Assembly (NCBI GenBank): GCA_029547705.1
Contig: JAKPOU010000042.1
Span: 277,271 to 341,270, forward strand
Reading direction: 5' to 3'
DNA length: 64,000 nt
From: Bacteroidota bacterium
GTDB lineage: Bacteria; Bacteroidota; Bacteroidia; Bacteroidales; VadinHA17
The stretch's first letter is position 1. Each line of letters begins with the position of its first letter. A program made the position numbers and the translations under genes. The notes beneath the pieces are model-generated. The model made no database searches. It saw nothing but the letters and a program-made list of their open reading frames with translations, and had not been told where the DNA came from. Below are positions 37,268 to 45,816 of this stretch, piece after piece.

Positions 37268-38455
37268 GTGAAGAGAAAAATTATCGTATCCGGTACAGGC
37301 TGCTGCCTGGTGGATCTGCTTTTCAATAATATTGATTTCAGCAGTGATCAGATCCTGGACTTCCTTTCGAAGGAGAGGGGTGATGGCGGACTGTCGCCGG
37401 GGAAGCTGGTATTCCAGGAAGAATTCGAGAAGTTCAGCGGAAAACCCCTTGTTTCGGTACTGGATACCCTCACCGGCGGGAGAAAACCGGATAAGATCAA
37501 TATCGGGGGGCCTTCAATTGTATCGCTTATACATCTTGCCCAGGTGACAGGACGTGAAAAATGTGAGGTCAGGTTCCATGGCAGCCGGGGGAAGGATGAT
37601 ATTGGTGAATATCTGCTGACAGCCCTGAAAAGGACCCCTGTGGTTCTGAAGGATTACAGGATTACGGAAAGGCGGACGCCGTCGACTGTAGTGCTTTCAG
37701 ATCCGCAGTACGACAGGGGGCATGGTGAGAGGATGTTTATTAATTCAATAGGGGCAGCATGGGATTACGGACCGGATGATCTGGACAGTGAATTTTTCGG
37801 TTCCGATATTGTTGTTTTCGGCGGTACAGCTCTTATGCCGAAAATACACGACAGGCTGGCCGGTCTTCTGAAAAAAGCAAAATCAGCAGGAGCTGTTACG
37901 GTTGTGAACACTGTATTTGATTTCAGGAACGAGAAAAGAGACCCCTCAGGCAGGTGGCCGCTGGGTGAGAGTGATGAAAGCTACAGCCATACAGATGTTC
38001 TGATCACGGATATGGAAGAAGCTCTGCGTCTCAGCGGAAAGCACGATATAGAATCTGCAGCGGAGTTTTTTATAAAGAAAAAGGTTTCGTCATTTATTAT
38101 AACCAACGGGTCGGGAAATATTACCCTTTATTCTGACGGTCGCTTCTTCAGGCCATCTGAAATGGCAGAGATGCCTGTATCACAAAGAATTATCTTGGAG
38201 ATAAAAGATGTTCGGGAAGGCGACACAACCGGATGCGGGGATAATTTTGCCGGAGGAATAATTGCATCGGTCGTTGAACAGATGCATGACGGCATACGGC
38301 ATCCCGACCTCAGGGAAGCATGTTCCTGGGGAATTGTTTCGGGAGGATATACCTGCTTTTATATGGGGGGAACCTGGTTTGAAGAAAGGGCAGGAGAAAA
38401 ACTTGAAAGAATCAGACCCTACTATGAATCCTACAGGGAACAGACCGGGCATTGA
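37268..38455 (+). CDS. PfkB-family sugar kinase
   Basis: This 395-residue kinase starts with GTG at 37268, directly before the normal first strand KIIVSGTGCCLVD. Family features are the sugar-binding INIGGPSIVS segment and the DTTGCGDNFAGG anion-hole motif with catalytic Asp325. It is about 60-80 residues longer than common fructokinases, with an insertion after the first strand (residues 20-70). Placed right after a mannose isomerase, phosphorylation of fructose is the simplest guess; ribokinase- or adenosine kinase-like roles are possible. Its end overlaps the next gene by 32 bp. Confidence 0.83.
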   Translation: MKRKIIVSGTGCCLVDLLFNNIDFSSDQILDFLSKERGDGGLSPGKLVFQEEFEKFSGKPLVSVLDTLTGGRKPDKINIGGPSIVSLIHLAQVTGREKCEVRFHGSRGKDDIGEYLLTALKRTPVVLKDYRITERRTPSTVVLSDPQYDRGHGERMFINSIGAAWDYGPDDLDSEFFGSDIVVFGGTALMPKIHDRLAGLLKKAKSAGAVTVVNTVFDFRNEKRDPSGRWPLGESDESYSHTDVLITDMEEALRLSGKHDIESAAEFFIKKKVSSFIITNGSGNITLYSDGRFFRPSEMAEMPVSQRIILEIKDVREGDTTGCGDNFAGGIIASVVEQMHDGIRHPDLREACSWGIVSGGYTCFYMGGTWFEERAGEKLERIRPYYESYREQTGH

Positions 38456-39638
38456 TGATCACAGTATCGTCATATTCGGTGCCGGCAGGATAGGACGTTC
38501 CTTCATCGGTCAGCTGTTCGGCAGGAGCGGATACAGACTGGTTTTCATAGATGCAGATCCTGTGCTTGTCGGAAGACTGAATGCGGCAGGATGCTACAGG
38601 GTTATAATGAAGGGAGAGAAGGAAGAAGAGATAGTTGTATCCAACCTGGAGGCAATACATGCTGCTGACACTGTTCATGCTGCCGGTGCAGTATCTTCAG
38701 CAGGAATTCTTGCAGTGTCGGTCGGCATGAATGCAATTGAAAAGGTGGTTCCGTCTGTTGCCGCAGGAATTGATCTCCGTCACCGTTTAAACCCCCGGGC
38801 ACCTCTTGATATCATTCTGGCAGAGAACATGAGATCTGCTGCCGGCTTTGTCAGGGATGGGCTCAGGAAGCATCTGCCTCCGGATTTTCCTGTGGATACC
38901 TATACAGGCCTGATCGAAACGAGTATTGGAAAGATGGTGCCGATCATGCCGGTTTCGGAACTGGAGAAAGATCCCCTGCTCATATTTGCCGAACCGTACA
39001 ATACACTGATACTCGATGCAGCAGCCTTTAAAAATCCTGTTCCCGGGGTGGCCGGACTGGCCCCGGTGAACAATATCAGGGCCTGGGTTGACCGCAAGGC
39101 ATTTATTCACAATCTCGGACATGCCACTGCTGCATATTTTGGAAATTATTTATTCCCTGAAGCGGTATACATGCATGAAGTCCTTGATCATCAGGAAGTG
39201 AGAAAATTCACGAGGGAAGTGATGCTTCAGTCGGCAGATATTATCAAAGCCACATACCCGGATGAATTCACCCTTCAGGATCTTGTGGACCATACGGACG
39301 ATCTGATACTTCGCTTCAGGAACAAGGCTTTGGGAGACACAATTTTCAGGGTAGGCAGGGATCTCCCCCGGAAACTTGCTGCAGATGACCGTTTTATGGG
39401 AGCAGTTCATCTTGCTGCCCGCTTTGGCATGCCCTGCGACAAAATTATAAAGGCAATGTCGTTCGGATTTTTCTTCAGCGCAAAGGATGAAGCAGGAAAC
39501 AGCTATCAGCCTGACATTGATTTCCGGAAGGCTGTTCAGGAAAATCCCGGAACAGCAATGCTAAACATCCTGGGGCTCGATCTGCCCGGAGACAGTGCAG
39601 TTATAAAGCAGCTTAAGGAGTACCTTGCCGCAGGGTAA
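38424..39638 (+). CDS. Mannitol-1-phosphate 5-dehydrogenase family enzyme
   Basis: This 404-residue protein has an N-terminal Rossmann fold (VIFGAGRIGRSFIGQLFG) and the catalytic signature KAFIHNLGH, with Lys225, Asn230 and His233, of the mannitol dehydrogenase family. Length and sequence fit MtlD (fructose-6-phosphate to mannitol-1-phosphate) better than the longer mannitol 2-dehydrogenase or fructuronate reductase. The ATG at 38424 is chosen because the Rossmann motif follows within 25 residues; it overlaps the kinase by 32 bp. With the isomerase and kinase it would form a mannose, fructose, fructose phosphate, mannitol phosphate branch. The exact substrate is inferred. Confidence 0.85.
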   Translation: MNPTGNRPGIDDHSIVIFGAGRIGRSFIGQLFGRSGYRLVFIDADPVLVGRLNAAGCYRVIMKGEKEEEIVVSNLEAIHAADTVHAAGAVSSAGILAVSVGMNAIEKVVPSVAAGIDLRHRLNPRAPLDIILAENMRSAAGFVRDGLRKHLPPDFPVDTYTGLIETSIGKMVPIMPVSELEKDPLLIFAEPYNTLILDAAAFKNPVPGVAGLAPVNNIRAWVDRKAFIHNLGHATAAYFGNYLFPEAVYMHEVLDHQEVRKFTREVMLQSADIIKATYPDEFTLQDLVDHTDDLILRFRNKALGDTIFRVGRDLPRKLAADDRFMGAVHLAARFGMPCDKIIKAMSFGFFFSAKDEAGNSYQPDIDFRKAVQENPGTAMLNILGLDLPGDSAVIKQLKEYLAAG

Positions 39639-39646
39639 AACCATTA

Positions 39647-40738
39647 TCAGGCATTCCCGCCCAGATGCCTGGCAAAACATTTCCTTACGTGATCCCACAT
39701 TGCCTCTGAGAGGACATGTCCGGCTCCTGCTTCAATAAAATATGTGAAATTTTCAGGCACGCCTGCCTTTTCATATACTCCGGCAATCCGTTCTATCCCC
39801 CTTCTTGCAGATTCAATGGGACTTCCGTCATCTTCTTCGCCGAGATTGAGATGCAGGGCCCTGGGTGCAATCAGTGCCGCTATTTCAGGAGTATCGCCGT
39901 ATTTTTTCCATCCCGGGACGAAATTCGGAAAACAGTGGAGGAGGTGTTCCTCTTCTATGGCTTCATAGGTAGGCAGGCAGCAATTGCCGATCACACACTT
40001 CAGCCTTGGTTCCAGGGGACCGACAAGCCAGGCATGTGTTGATCCCATAGAGTGCCCGTAGCAGCCTAAATAATCTTTTCTGACCTCAGGTCTATCACAC
40101 AGCATCGAGACTGATTGCTTCATGTCGAAGACATCCTTCCAGGCCAGGCATCTTCCCCTTACTACTTCACGCAGGAACTCAAAGCGTTCATAGTTTCCTC
40201 CCTTAAGTATTCCGGTCGGATCCTGGCGTTCTTCAAAACACAGGGAATCCGGGCAGAGCACAACATAACCCTCGCGTACAAGGGCAACTCCGGTGTGATG
40301 CATCGGGTTGCCCGCCAGACCCGCAGGTTCAGATTTACCCAGGTGATATTCTCCGTTGTGCTGATGCCAGACTGCGATTCCCGGGGCCGGATTAGAGGAA
40401 TCAATGCCGTCAGGAATGAGAATGAATGCCGGAATCCTTTCTCCTGGCATTCCTTCATAGGTGACCGACTCAATACGGTAACCATCCTTCCGGATTGTTT
40501 CCCGCAATACGGGATTCAGGGGCGGTGCTTCCGGGAACGGTCCTCCCAGGCATTCCAGATATTTTTCAAGCAGTTCATTTTCTGTCAGATCTTCAGTTTC
40601 CTCAGCTTTTCGCCCGGATGTACAGGAACCGGAAAGAATCAGTCCCGGGCTCAGGGCAGCCAGTCCAAGGAAAAAGTTTGATTTCAGGAAGTTCCGCCTG
40701 CCCTGATGCGGTAAAGATGTGAATGTTCTGGTTTTCAT
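39647..40738 (-). CDS. Tat-exported alpha/beta hydrolase (dienelactone hydrolase/acetyl esterase type)
   Basis: This 363-residue protein starts with a twin-arginine signal (RRNFLK, residues 14-19) and a possible lipobox (LSGSC, Cys39). The alpha/beta hydrolase core has the nucleophile elbow GHSMG with Ser230. The likely catalytic acid and histidine lie near NLGEEDDGSP and GAGHVLS. The closest-looking relatives are the acetyl esterase and abhydrolase-7 proteins common in Bacteroidota glycan regions. I start it at the ATG at 40738, since 12 upstream codons would bury the signal. It converges on the MtlD-like gene with 8 bp between stops. Deacetylation of a glycan is a reasonable guess only. Confidence 0.8.
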   Translation of the reverse strand: MKTRTFTSLPHQGRRNFLKSNFFLGLAALSPGLILSGSCTSGRKAEETEDLTENELLEKYLECLGGPFPEAPPLNPVLRETIRKDGYRIESVTYEGMPGERIPAFILIPDGIDSSNPAPGIAVWHQHNGEYHLGKSEPAGLAGNPMHHTGVALVREGYVVLCPDSLCFEERQDPTGILKGGNYERFEFLREVVRGRCLAWKDVFDMKQSVSMLCDRPEVRKDYLGCYGHSMGSTHAWLVGPLEPRLKCVIGNCCLPTYEAIEEEHLLHCFPNFVPGWKKYGDTPEIAALIAPRALHLNLGEEDDGSPIESARRGIERIAGVYEKAGVPENFTYFIEAGAGHVLSEAMWDHVRKCFARHLGGNA

Positions 40739-40888
40739 TGATACTCTTATTTTATTGTTGGCATACTCCTGCAAAAATCGTCACGGGTGTTGTATAAGTG
40801 ACCCCGGGTACTAATGAAATATTTTGCCGGGATTCCGTATCTGAGGATTTGTTCCTGCTGATTGAAAGCAAGGGTTCTCAGCTACGGC

Positions 40889-43258
40889 TCATTCTGAAGC
40901 TACGTTTTCAATACCCCATTCCGATGGTTTGTCTGACAATACTATTTCAAGGGATCCTCCCCCGGTGATCACCCTGTGAGGAACGCGGAAACTGTTCAGT
41001 GTTTTCCCGTTCAGCCTGGCCGACTCAATGTATATGTTCTCCGGACTGTTGTTGATTGTCCTGATCACAAATTTCTTCCCCGGGTAATAATTTCTGTCGA
41101 GGTGAATTGTGATTTTATCAAATACGGGACTGGTTATCTCGTAGCAGGGATCGGTTGAAGCACCGCCTGTTACGTCAAAAAGACCGATTGAGGTCAGTAC
41201 CCCGAAACCTCCGATCTGCCCCTGATCCTCATCCCCGTTATAGCCTCCGTAGGGAGTAATGTCGCTGAAGATTTCATCCTTCAGCCTTCTGAGCCAGTAC
41301 TGTGTAAGCCAGGGGGCACCGGCATGGCTGAAAAGATGTGCCATATGAAATCCGGGCTGGTTCTCATAGTCAACCCAGTTCCGGGCATGCAGTCCGTGAG
41401 GTGTGATAAACCTGTCGGGCGCTGCCAGTTCAAACTGATTGTTCAGTTTGTCGGTAAAGGCTTTGTTGCCTCCGATCATCCTGATCAGATCCGGAATATT
41501 ATGCGGCACGTAATAGGTGAATATGGCAGAGTTTCCTTCGGTAAAGCCTCTTGCAGAACCTTCCTCCACAACGGGACTGAAATCCTCATACCATGATCCG
41601 TCCATCTCCCTCGGCCGCATCCATCCTGTTTCCGCGTCAAAAACATTCCGGTAGTTGAAAGAACGCTTCAGGTAATGCTCATAGATATCTGTTTTTCCCA
41701 GCCCCTTTGCAAACTGGGCCATGCACCAGTCCTGGTAGGCAAAATAAAGGGTGAGGGAACATCCGGTCCTGTGCCATCCTTCACCCGGAATACCTTCAGG
41801 CACATAGCCCCTCTCGACGTAATAATCCATGTATTTGTTCGGATTTACCTCATAGCCGCTGTGTGAGCGTATCCCGCCGGGCTCCGAATTCCTGAGGCAG
41901 CCGGCAAAAGCCGCGTCAATATCAAAATTGCGGATACCCTTGTTGTATGCTGCAGCAATAAGGGGAGTTGCCTGATCGCCGTTCATTACAAAGGTATAAT
42001 TTCCTCCGCTTGGCCCCCGTGCAATCATGCCTCCGTTCTTGTAATACTCAATCAGGGTCGCTGCCATGTTGTTCATCACCTGCGGATAAACCAGCGACCA
42101 GAGGATGTTCAGATTAAATTCGGTTCCCCAGAAGCTGTCGGAATTATGCATGTTGAAAACCGGATTGCCGTTCCTGTCGGAAGGAATCTGCCGAATGCGC
42201 GGTTCAGGACCTGTATTGTCAGTATACATTCCGTTGTAATCACTGTAAATATGACGTCCAAGCAGAACATGCCACAGGTCTGTATAGAATTTAACCCGCT
42301 GTTCATGAGTTCCTCCCTCTATTTCAATTTTACCAAGCTCGTTATTCCATTCATCATACGATTCTTTTACTATCCTGTCAAAGTCCCAATGAGGCAGTTC
42401 AGCATTGAGATTCATGCGGGCCTGATCTTCACTTACATACGACAGGGCAACTTTCATCAGTAAAGCTTTCCCTCCCGGATCATTATAGGTGACATAGCCT
42501 CCGCATTCAATTCCATGTATATCATCTGTGTCATGATACAATTCCCTTGCAGCATCAGGGCCGCTGAGCGGCCTTTTCCATCCTCCGAATGATGAAAACG
42601 GCTTGTTGAACTGTGCAATGAAATATACTTTGCAGGGTTTTTTCCTCCTGTGGGTTGGCGACATGATAGTATAACCGGCAAGTTCACTGTCACCAATCCT
42701 GCGGATTGAGGCGGAATCCATTTTCCCGTGTCCCAGTTCGGCCCCGATATCAAATAATACATGCCCTGCCCTGCCTTCCGGGAAAGAGTATCTGTGAAAC
42801 CCGACCCTGCACGTGGAAGTGAGTTCAACGCTTATATTGTGATCCTCAAGTATTACCTTGTGATATCCGGGTTTTACAATTTCATTGTCGTGTGAAAATC
42901 GTGATTTGCAGGCCTCAAAGCCCAGGTGACCCTTCATTTCGCCTGTTACCGGCATGACCGGGATGCCGGACAACTGCCAGCAGTGTATGTGGCTGAAACA
43001 ACGGATGGTGGTCGTATCATACAGATAGCCCGAATTCCATGTACCGTACACCCATGTGTCGGGACTGAGGCTTACGAGTCCGAAGGGCCTGCATGCCGAT
43101 GAAAAAAACAACCATCTCGGACTTTTTGTATCAATCAGGGGATTGACATAAGCGGCAGGACCGGTCTGGGTGCTGCGGCATCCGGCAAAGGCTATCAGAA
43201 GGGTTGACAATAAGGTGAATAGCATGCCGCCCTTAAAGACAAATAGTTTTCTGTACAT
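40889..43258 (-). CDS. GH92 alpha-mannosidase lipoprotein (third of three)
   Basis: This 789-residue lipoprotein (lipobox IAFAGC, Cys27) is started at 43258, 30 codons inside a longer open frame, because the signal sequence begins there. It has the standard GH92 layout, starting AAYVNPLIDT. The expected general acid is Glu574 (TEGNSA) and the base motif is GDEDQG with Asp676 and Asp678. In the loop before FHMAHLFSHAGAPWLTQ it reads ENQPG with Gln634, where the first GH92 has Glu. It lies on the opposite strand from the other two, 150 bp upstream of the hydrolase, and probably forms an operon with it. Confidence 0.92.
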   Translation of the reverse strand: MYRKLFVFKGGMLFTLLSTLLIAFAGCRSTQTGPAAYVNPLIDTKSPRWLFFSSACRPFGLVSLSPDTWVYGTWNSGYLYDTTTIRCFSHIHCWQLSGIPVMPVTGEMKGHLGFEACKSRFSHDNEIVKPGYHKVILEDHNISVELTSTCRVGFHRYSFPEGRAGHVLFDIGAELGHGKMDSASIRRIGDSELAGYTIMSPTHRRKKPCKVYFIAQFNKPFSSFGGWKRPLSGPDAARELYHDTDDIHGIECGGYVTYNDPGGKALLMKVALSYVSEDQARMNLNAELPHWDFDRIVKESYDEWNNELGKIEIEGGTHEQRVKFYTDLWHVLLGRHIYSDYNGMYTDNTGPEPRIRQIPSDRNGNPVFNMHNSDSFWGTEFNLNILWSLVYPQVMNNMAATLIEYYKNGGMIARGPSGGNYTFVMNGDQATPLIAAAYNKGIRNFDIDAAFAGCLRNSEPGGIRSHSGYEVNPNKYMDYYVERGYVPEGIPGEGWHRTGCSLTLYFAYQDWCMAQFAKGLGKTDIYEHYLKRSFNYRNVFDAETGWMRPREMDGSWYEDFSPVVEEGSARGFTEGNSAIFTYYVPHNIPDLIRMIGGNKAFTDKLNNQFELAAPDRFITPHGLHARNWVDYENQPGFHMAHLFSHAGAPWLTQYWLRRLKDEIFSDITPYGGYNGDEDQGQIGGFGVLTSIGLFDVTGGASTDPCYEITSPVFDKITIHLDRNYYPGKKFVIRTINNSPENIYIESARLNGKTLNSFRVPHRVITGGGSLEIVLSDKPSEWGIENVASE

Positions 43259-43305
43259 GGCTGTAAAATAATAGAAACAACAATGAGATATACCCGGAAT
43301 ATACA

Positions 43306-43313
43306 CAAATATA
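43306..43313 (-). promoter_or_regulatory. Likely -7 box of the third GH92 gene
   Basis: On the minus strand this reads TATATTTG, a full match to TAnnTTTG, about 48 bases before the GH92 start, a normal leader length. The -33 TTTG is not clear. Confidence 0.38.
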
Positions 43314-43438
43314 ATCAGTCTGACCGTTGGATACTTTCCGGAAAACATTTATTTTTATTAAACACAGGGATTTATCCCGGCCTGAGAGAATAATAATAGT
43401 ATATTTTATATAACGCTTTGATAACCTATATGTTATTT

Positions 43439-44593
43439 ATGAAAAGAAAAATGATGACGATACTGTTTTTATTTCTTTTATTACTCTTTTCGGGTCAGAT
43501 AAAAAACAGCGGGATATCTTCTGATTCCCAGGCAAAAAAATATGCCGGCGTTCAAAATACAACTTTTGCAAACACTGTTATGAAGATTGAAAACAACCAG
43601 ACTGTTCTCGAGATTAATCTGAATGGCGGGTCAATATCTGATTTTCACCTGAAAGATTTGCCTGTGAATCCTCTTTCCTGGCGGAATAAAGATACCACCA
43701 TGCCTCCGTTTATGGGACATTTTCTTTGTTTTGACAGATGGGGCCCCCCTTCTGAAGGTGAAAAATTAAATGGATTTCAGCATCACGGAGAAGTAAACAC
43801 CATTACCTGGAAGGTTCTTTCCGAACCCCGTATCAATGACGGAAAGATAAGCTGTTCCATGACGTGTACCCTGCCCATGGGCGGACTGGAGCTGACGAGG
43901 AGGATTGAAATGCCTGTGGACGGGACCGTGGCTTTTGTAAGGGAAGAAATAAAAAACCTGAATAAATACGGCCGCATGTTCAATATTGTCCAGCATGTAA
44001 CCCTGGGACCTCCTTTTCTTGACAAAACAACACTTTTTGACAATAATACCGAGAAGGGTTTTGAAAATAAAGGAGACGGAAGCCCGGATCAGGAAGAACC
44101 CGTATTAAGATGGCCCCGGACAGTTCATAATGGCAAAAAGGTAAGCCTGCGGCATTTTCACGACCCGTGGCCGCTTGTTTCTTCCTTTGTTTACAGCCCC
44201 GGGGACAAATATGGATGGACATCAGCCAGTAATCCGGGTAAAAATCTTCTTCTTGGATATATCTGGAAAACAGAAGATTATCCCTGGATCAATTTCTGGC
44301 GCTCTATGGAAAATGACATCCCGCTTGCTTTCGGAATGGAATTCGGAACTACCGGATTACACGAACCTTTCCCTGTTGTGGCAAAAAAGGGAAAAATATT
44401 CAATCGTAATCTTTATGACTTCATCGATGCCGGTGAGGTGATCCTGAAATCCTATACGGTGTTCCTTGCGCGGATCCCGGACGATTACCAGGGAACGGAT
44501 AAAATTGAGATTACAGATTCTTCAGTGATTGTCAGGGAAAAGAAAAGGCCTTCACGGGATATTGTACTGACTCTTAAAAACATAAATCCATGA
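43439..44593 (+). CDS. Exported galactose mutarotase-like protein
   Basis: This 384-residue protein has a very hydrophobic N-terminal signal (TILFLFLLLLFSG). The mature part is a beta-rich, aldose-epimerase/mutarotase-like fold, with segments such as NLNGGSISDFHLKDLPVNPL, HFLCFDRWGPPSEGE and NIVQHVTLGPPFLD. I recognise the general fold but no exact family. The ATG at 43439 is preferred over a TTG at 43418 and an ATG at 43430 because the signal begins there. The stop overlaps the next gene's start by 4 bp, so it is coupled to the UroD-like protein. A role in sugar anomer or modified-sugar handling is inferred. Confidence 0.68.
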   Translation: MKRKMMTILFLFLLLLFSGQIKNSGISSDSQAKKYAGVQNTTFANTVMKIENNQTVLEINLNGGSISDFHLKDLPVNPLSWRNKDTTMPPFMGHFLCFDRWGPPSEGEKLNGFQHHGEVNTITWKVLSEPRINDGKISCSMTCTLPMGGLELTRRIEMPVDGTVAFVREEIKNLNKYGRMFNIVQHVTLGPPFLDKTTLFDNNTEKGFENKGDGSPDQEEPVLRWPRTVHNGKKVSLRHFHDPWPLVSSFVYSPGDKYGWTSASNPGKNLLLGYIWKTEDYPWINFWRSMENDIPLAFGMEFGTTGLHEPFPVVAKKGKIFNRNLYDFIDAGEVILKSYTVFLARIPDDYQGTDKIEITDSSVIVREKKRPSRDIVLTLKNINP

Positions 44594-45816
44594 ATTCAAG
44601 GGAGAGACTTATTTCAGCAATAAATCATAAGGAACCCGACAGGATACCCGTCGATCTGGGTGCAACGCCCAGTTCCGGAATCTCGGCAGTCGCCTGGCAC
44701 AATCTGGTAAAATATTTGGGACTTGACCTGAAAAACCATGTATATGATGTGATCCAGGAAGTAACCCAGCCTGAAATGGAAATTCTGGAACTGTTTAAAG
44801 TCGATATCCTGGATATAGGAAGATTCTTTAACAACTTTCCGGAGTACTGGCATGAACTTGAACTGATAGAGGGTATCCCCGGCCTTTATCCCCGCTGGTT
44901 TAATCCCGTGAAACAACCCGATGGCAGCTGGCTTGCTGCCGGGCCTGCAGGCGAATATATTGCAAAGATGCCAGCAGATGCCACATTTTTTGATCAGACC
45001 ATATTTCCCTATCTGGATGGTTATCCTGATGACTATAAGAATATTGCTTACGACATGTCCAGAGTGTCGTGGGGCGGATTCGGATTTCCTCCCTATGACA
45101 GGATGAATGAAAAAGATTTCTGGAAAATGCTCAGGCAGACAATCATCAGGGAAAGGGAAAAAACCGACAGGGCCTTACTGATAGGTGTGGGATGCAACTT
45201 GTTTGAATGGGGTACTTTCCTGCGCAGGATAGATAATTTCCTTATGGATCTGTACATGGATCCTGTAAACGTAAGCAGGTTGCTTGACAAACTTCTGGAA
45301 ATGCATATGGAATTTCTTTCGAGGATCTGTGACGCGGTGGGGGATATTGTTGAGGTTATAAAATTCGGGGATGATCTGGGCTCGAACACAGGACCGCTTA
45401 TGCCTCCGGAGATTTATGAGAAGTTCTTCCTGCCACGGCACAGGATGATGTGTGATTATGTAAAAAAGCACTCTTCAGCCCATACCATGCTTCATTGCTG
45501 CGGAGGGATATATGAACTTATACCCGGACTGATCCGCGCAGGTTTTGAAATTCTCAATCCTGTACAGATAAATGCTTACATGATGGAACCTGAAAGGCTG
45601 AAAAAAGAGTTTGGCAGGGATATTACATTCTGGGGCGGGGGTGCCAACTCACAAAATATACTTAACAGAGCTTCACCGCAGGAGGTAAGGGACCATGTAC
45701 GGCATAACGTGGAGATATTTTCAAAAGGCGGAGGATTTGTTTTCAATACTGTCCATAACATTCTGCCCGATGTGCCTCCGGAGAATATCATGGCAATGTT
45801 TGAGGCGATCCGTTGA
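44590..45816 (+). CDS. UroD/MtaA-superfamily protein A
   Basis: This 408-residue cytoplasmic protein belongs to the uroporphyrinogen decarboxylase/methyltransferase superfamily, with the opening RERLISAINHKEPDRIPVDLG. It is not HemE: the substrate-binding Arg-Gln-Ala-Gly-Arg motif after the opening is absent. A metal-site-like motif LHCCGG (His302, Cys304) is present, as in MtaA/CmuA corrinoid methyltransferases. At the place where a third cysteine would sit near the C-terminus there is TVHNI (His389). Its start overlaps the mutarotase-like gene by 4 bp, and its end overlaps the convergent paralogue by 29 bp. A sugar-linked methyl transfer or decarboxylation is possible but unproven. Confidence 0.78.
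   Translation: MNSRERLISAINHKEPDRIPVDLGATPSSGISAVAWHNLVKYLGLDLKNHVYDVIQEVTQPEMEILELFKVDILDIGRFFNNFPEYWHELELIEGIPGLYPRWFNPVKQPDGSWLAAGPAGEYIAKMPADATFFDQTIFPYLDGYPDDYKNIAYDMSRVSWGGFGFPPYDRMNEKDFWKMLRQTIIREREKTDRALLIGVGCNLFEWGTFLRRIDNFLMDLYMDPVNVSRLLDKLLEMHMEFLSRICDAVGDIVEVIKFGDDLGSNTGPLMPPEIYEKFFLPRHRMMCDYVKKHSSAHTMLHCCGGIYELIPGLIRAGFEILNPVQINAYMMEPERLKKEFGRDITFWGGGANSQNILNRASPQEVRDHVRHNVEIFSKGGGFVFNTVHNILPDVPPENIMAMFEAIR

Noticed and set aside
38262..38423. Longer MtlD-like protein starting inside the kinase gene
   Set aside because: The added residues are the kinase read out of frame and precede the Rossmann motif without adding a domain.
40115..40681. A 188-codon plus-strand open frame opposite the alpha/beta hydrolase
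   Set aside because: It lies wholly antisense to the hydrolase core and has no domain resemblance.
30896..43258. Idea that two GH92 enzymes are phosphomannan-uncapping types lacking the general acid
   Set aside because: The Glu-to-Gln change is in another loop; the general-acid Glu (VEANAW and TEGNSA motifs) is intact in both, so the defining change of that type is not present.
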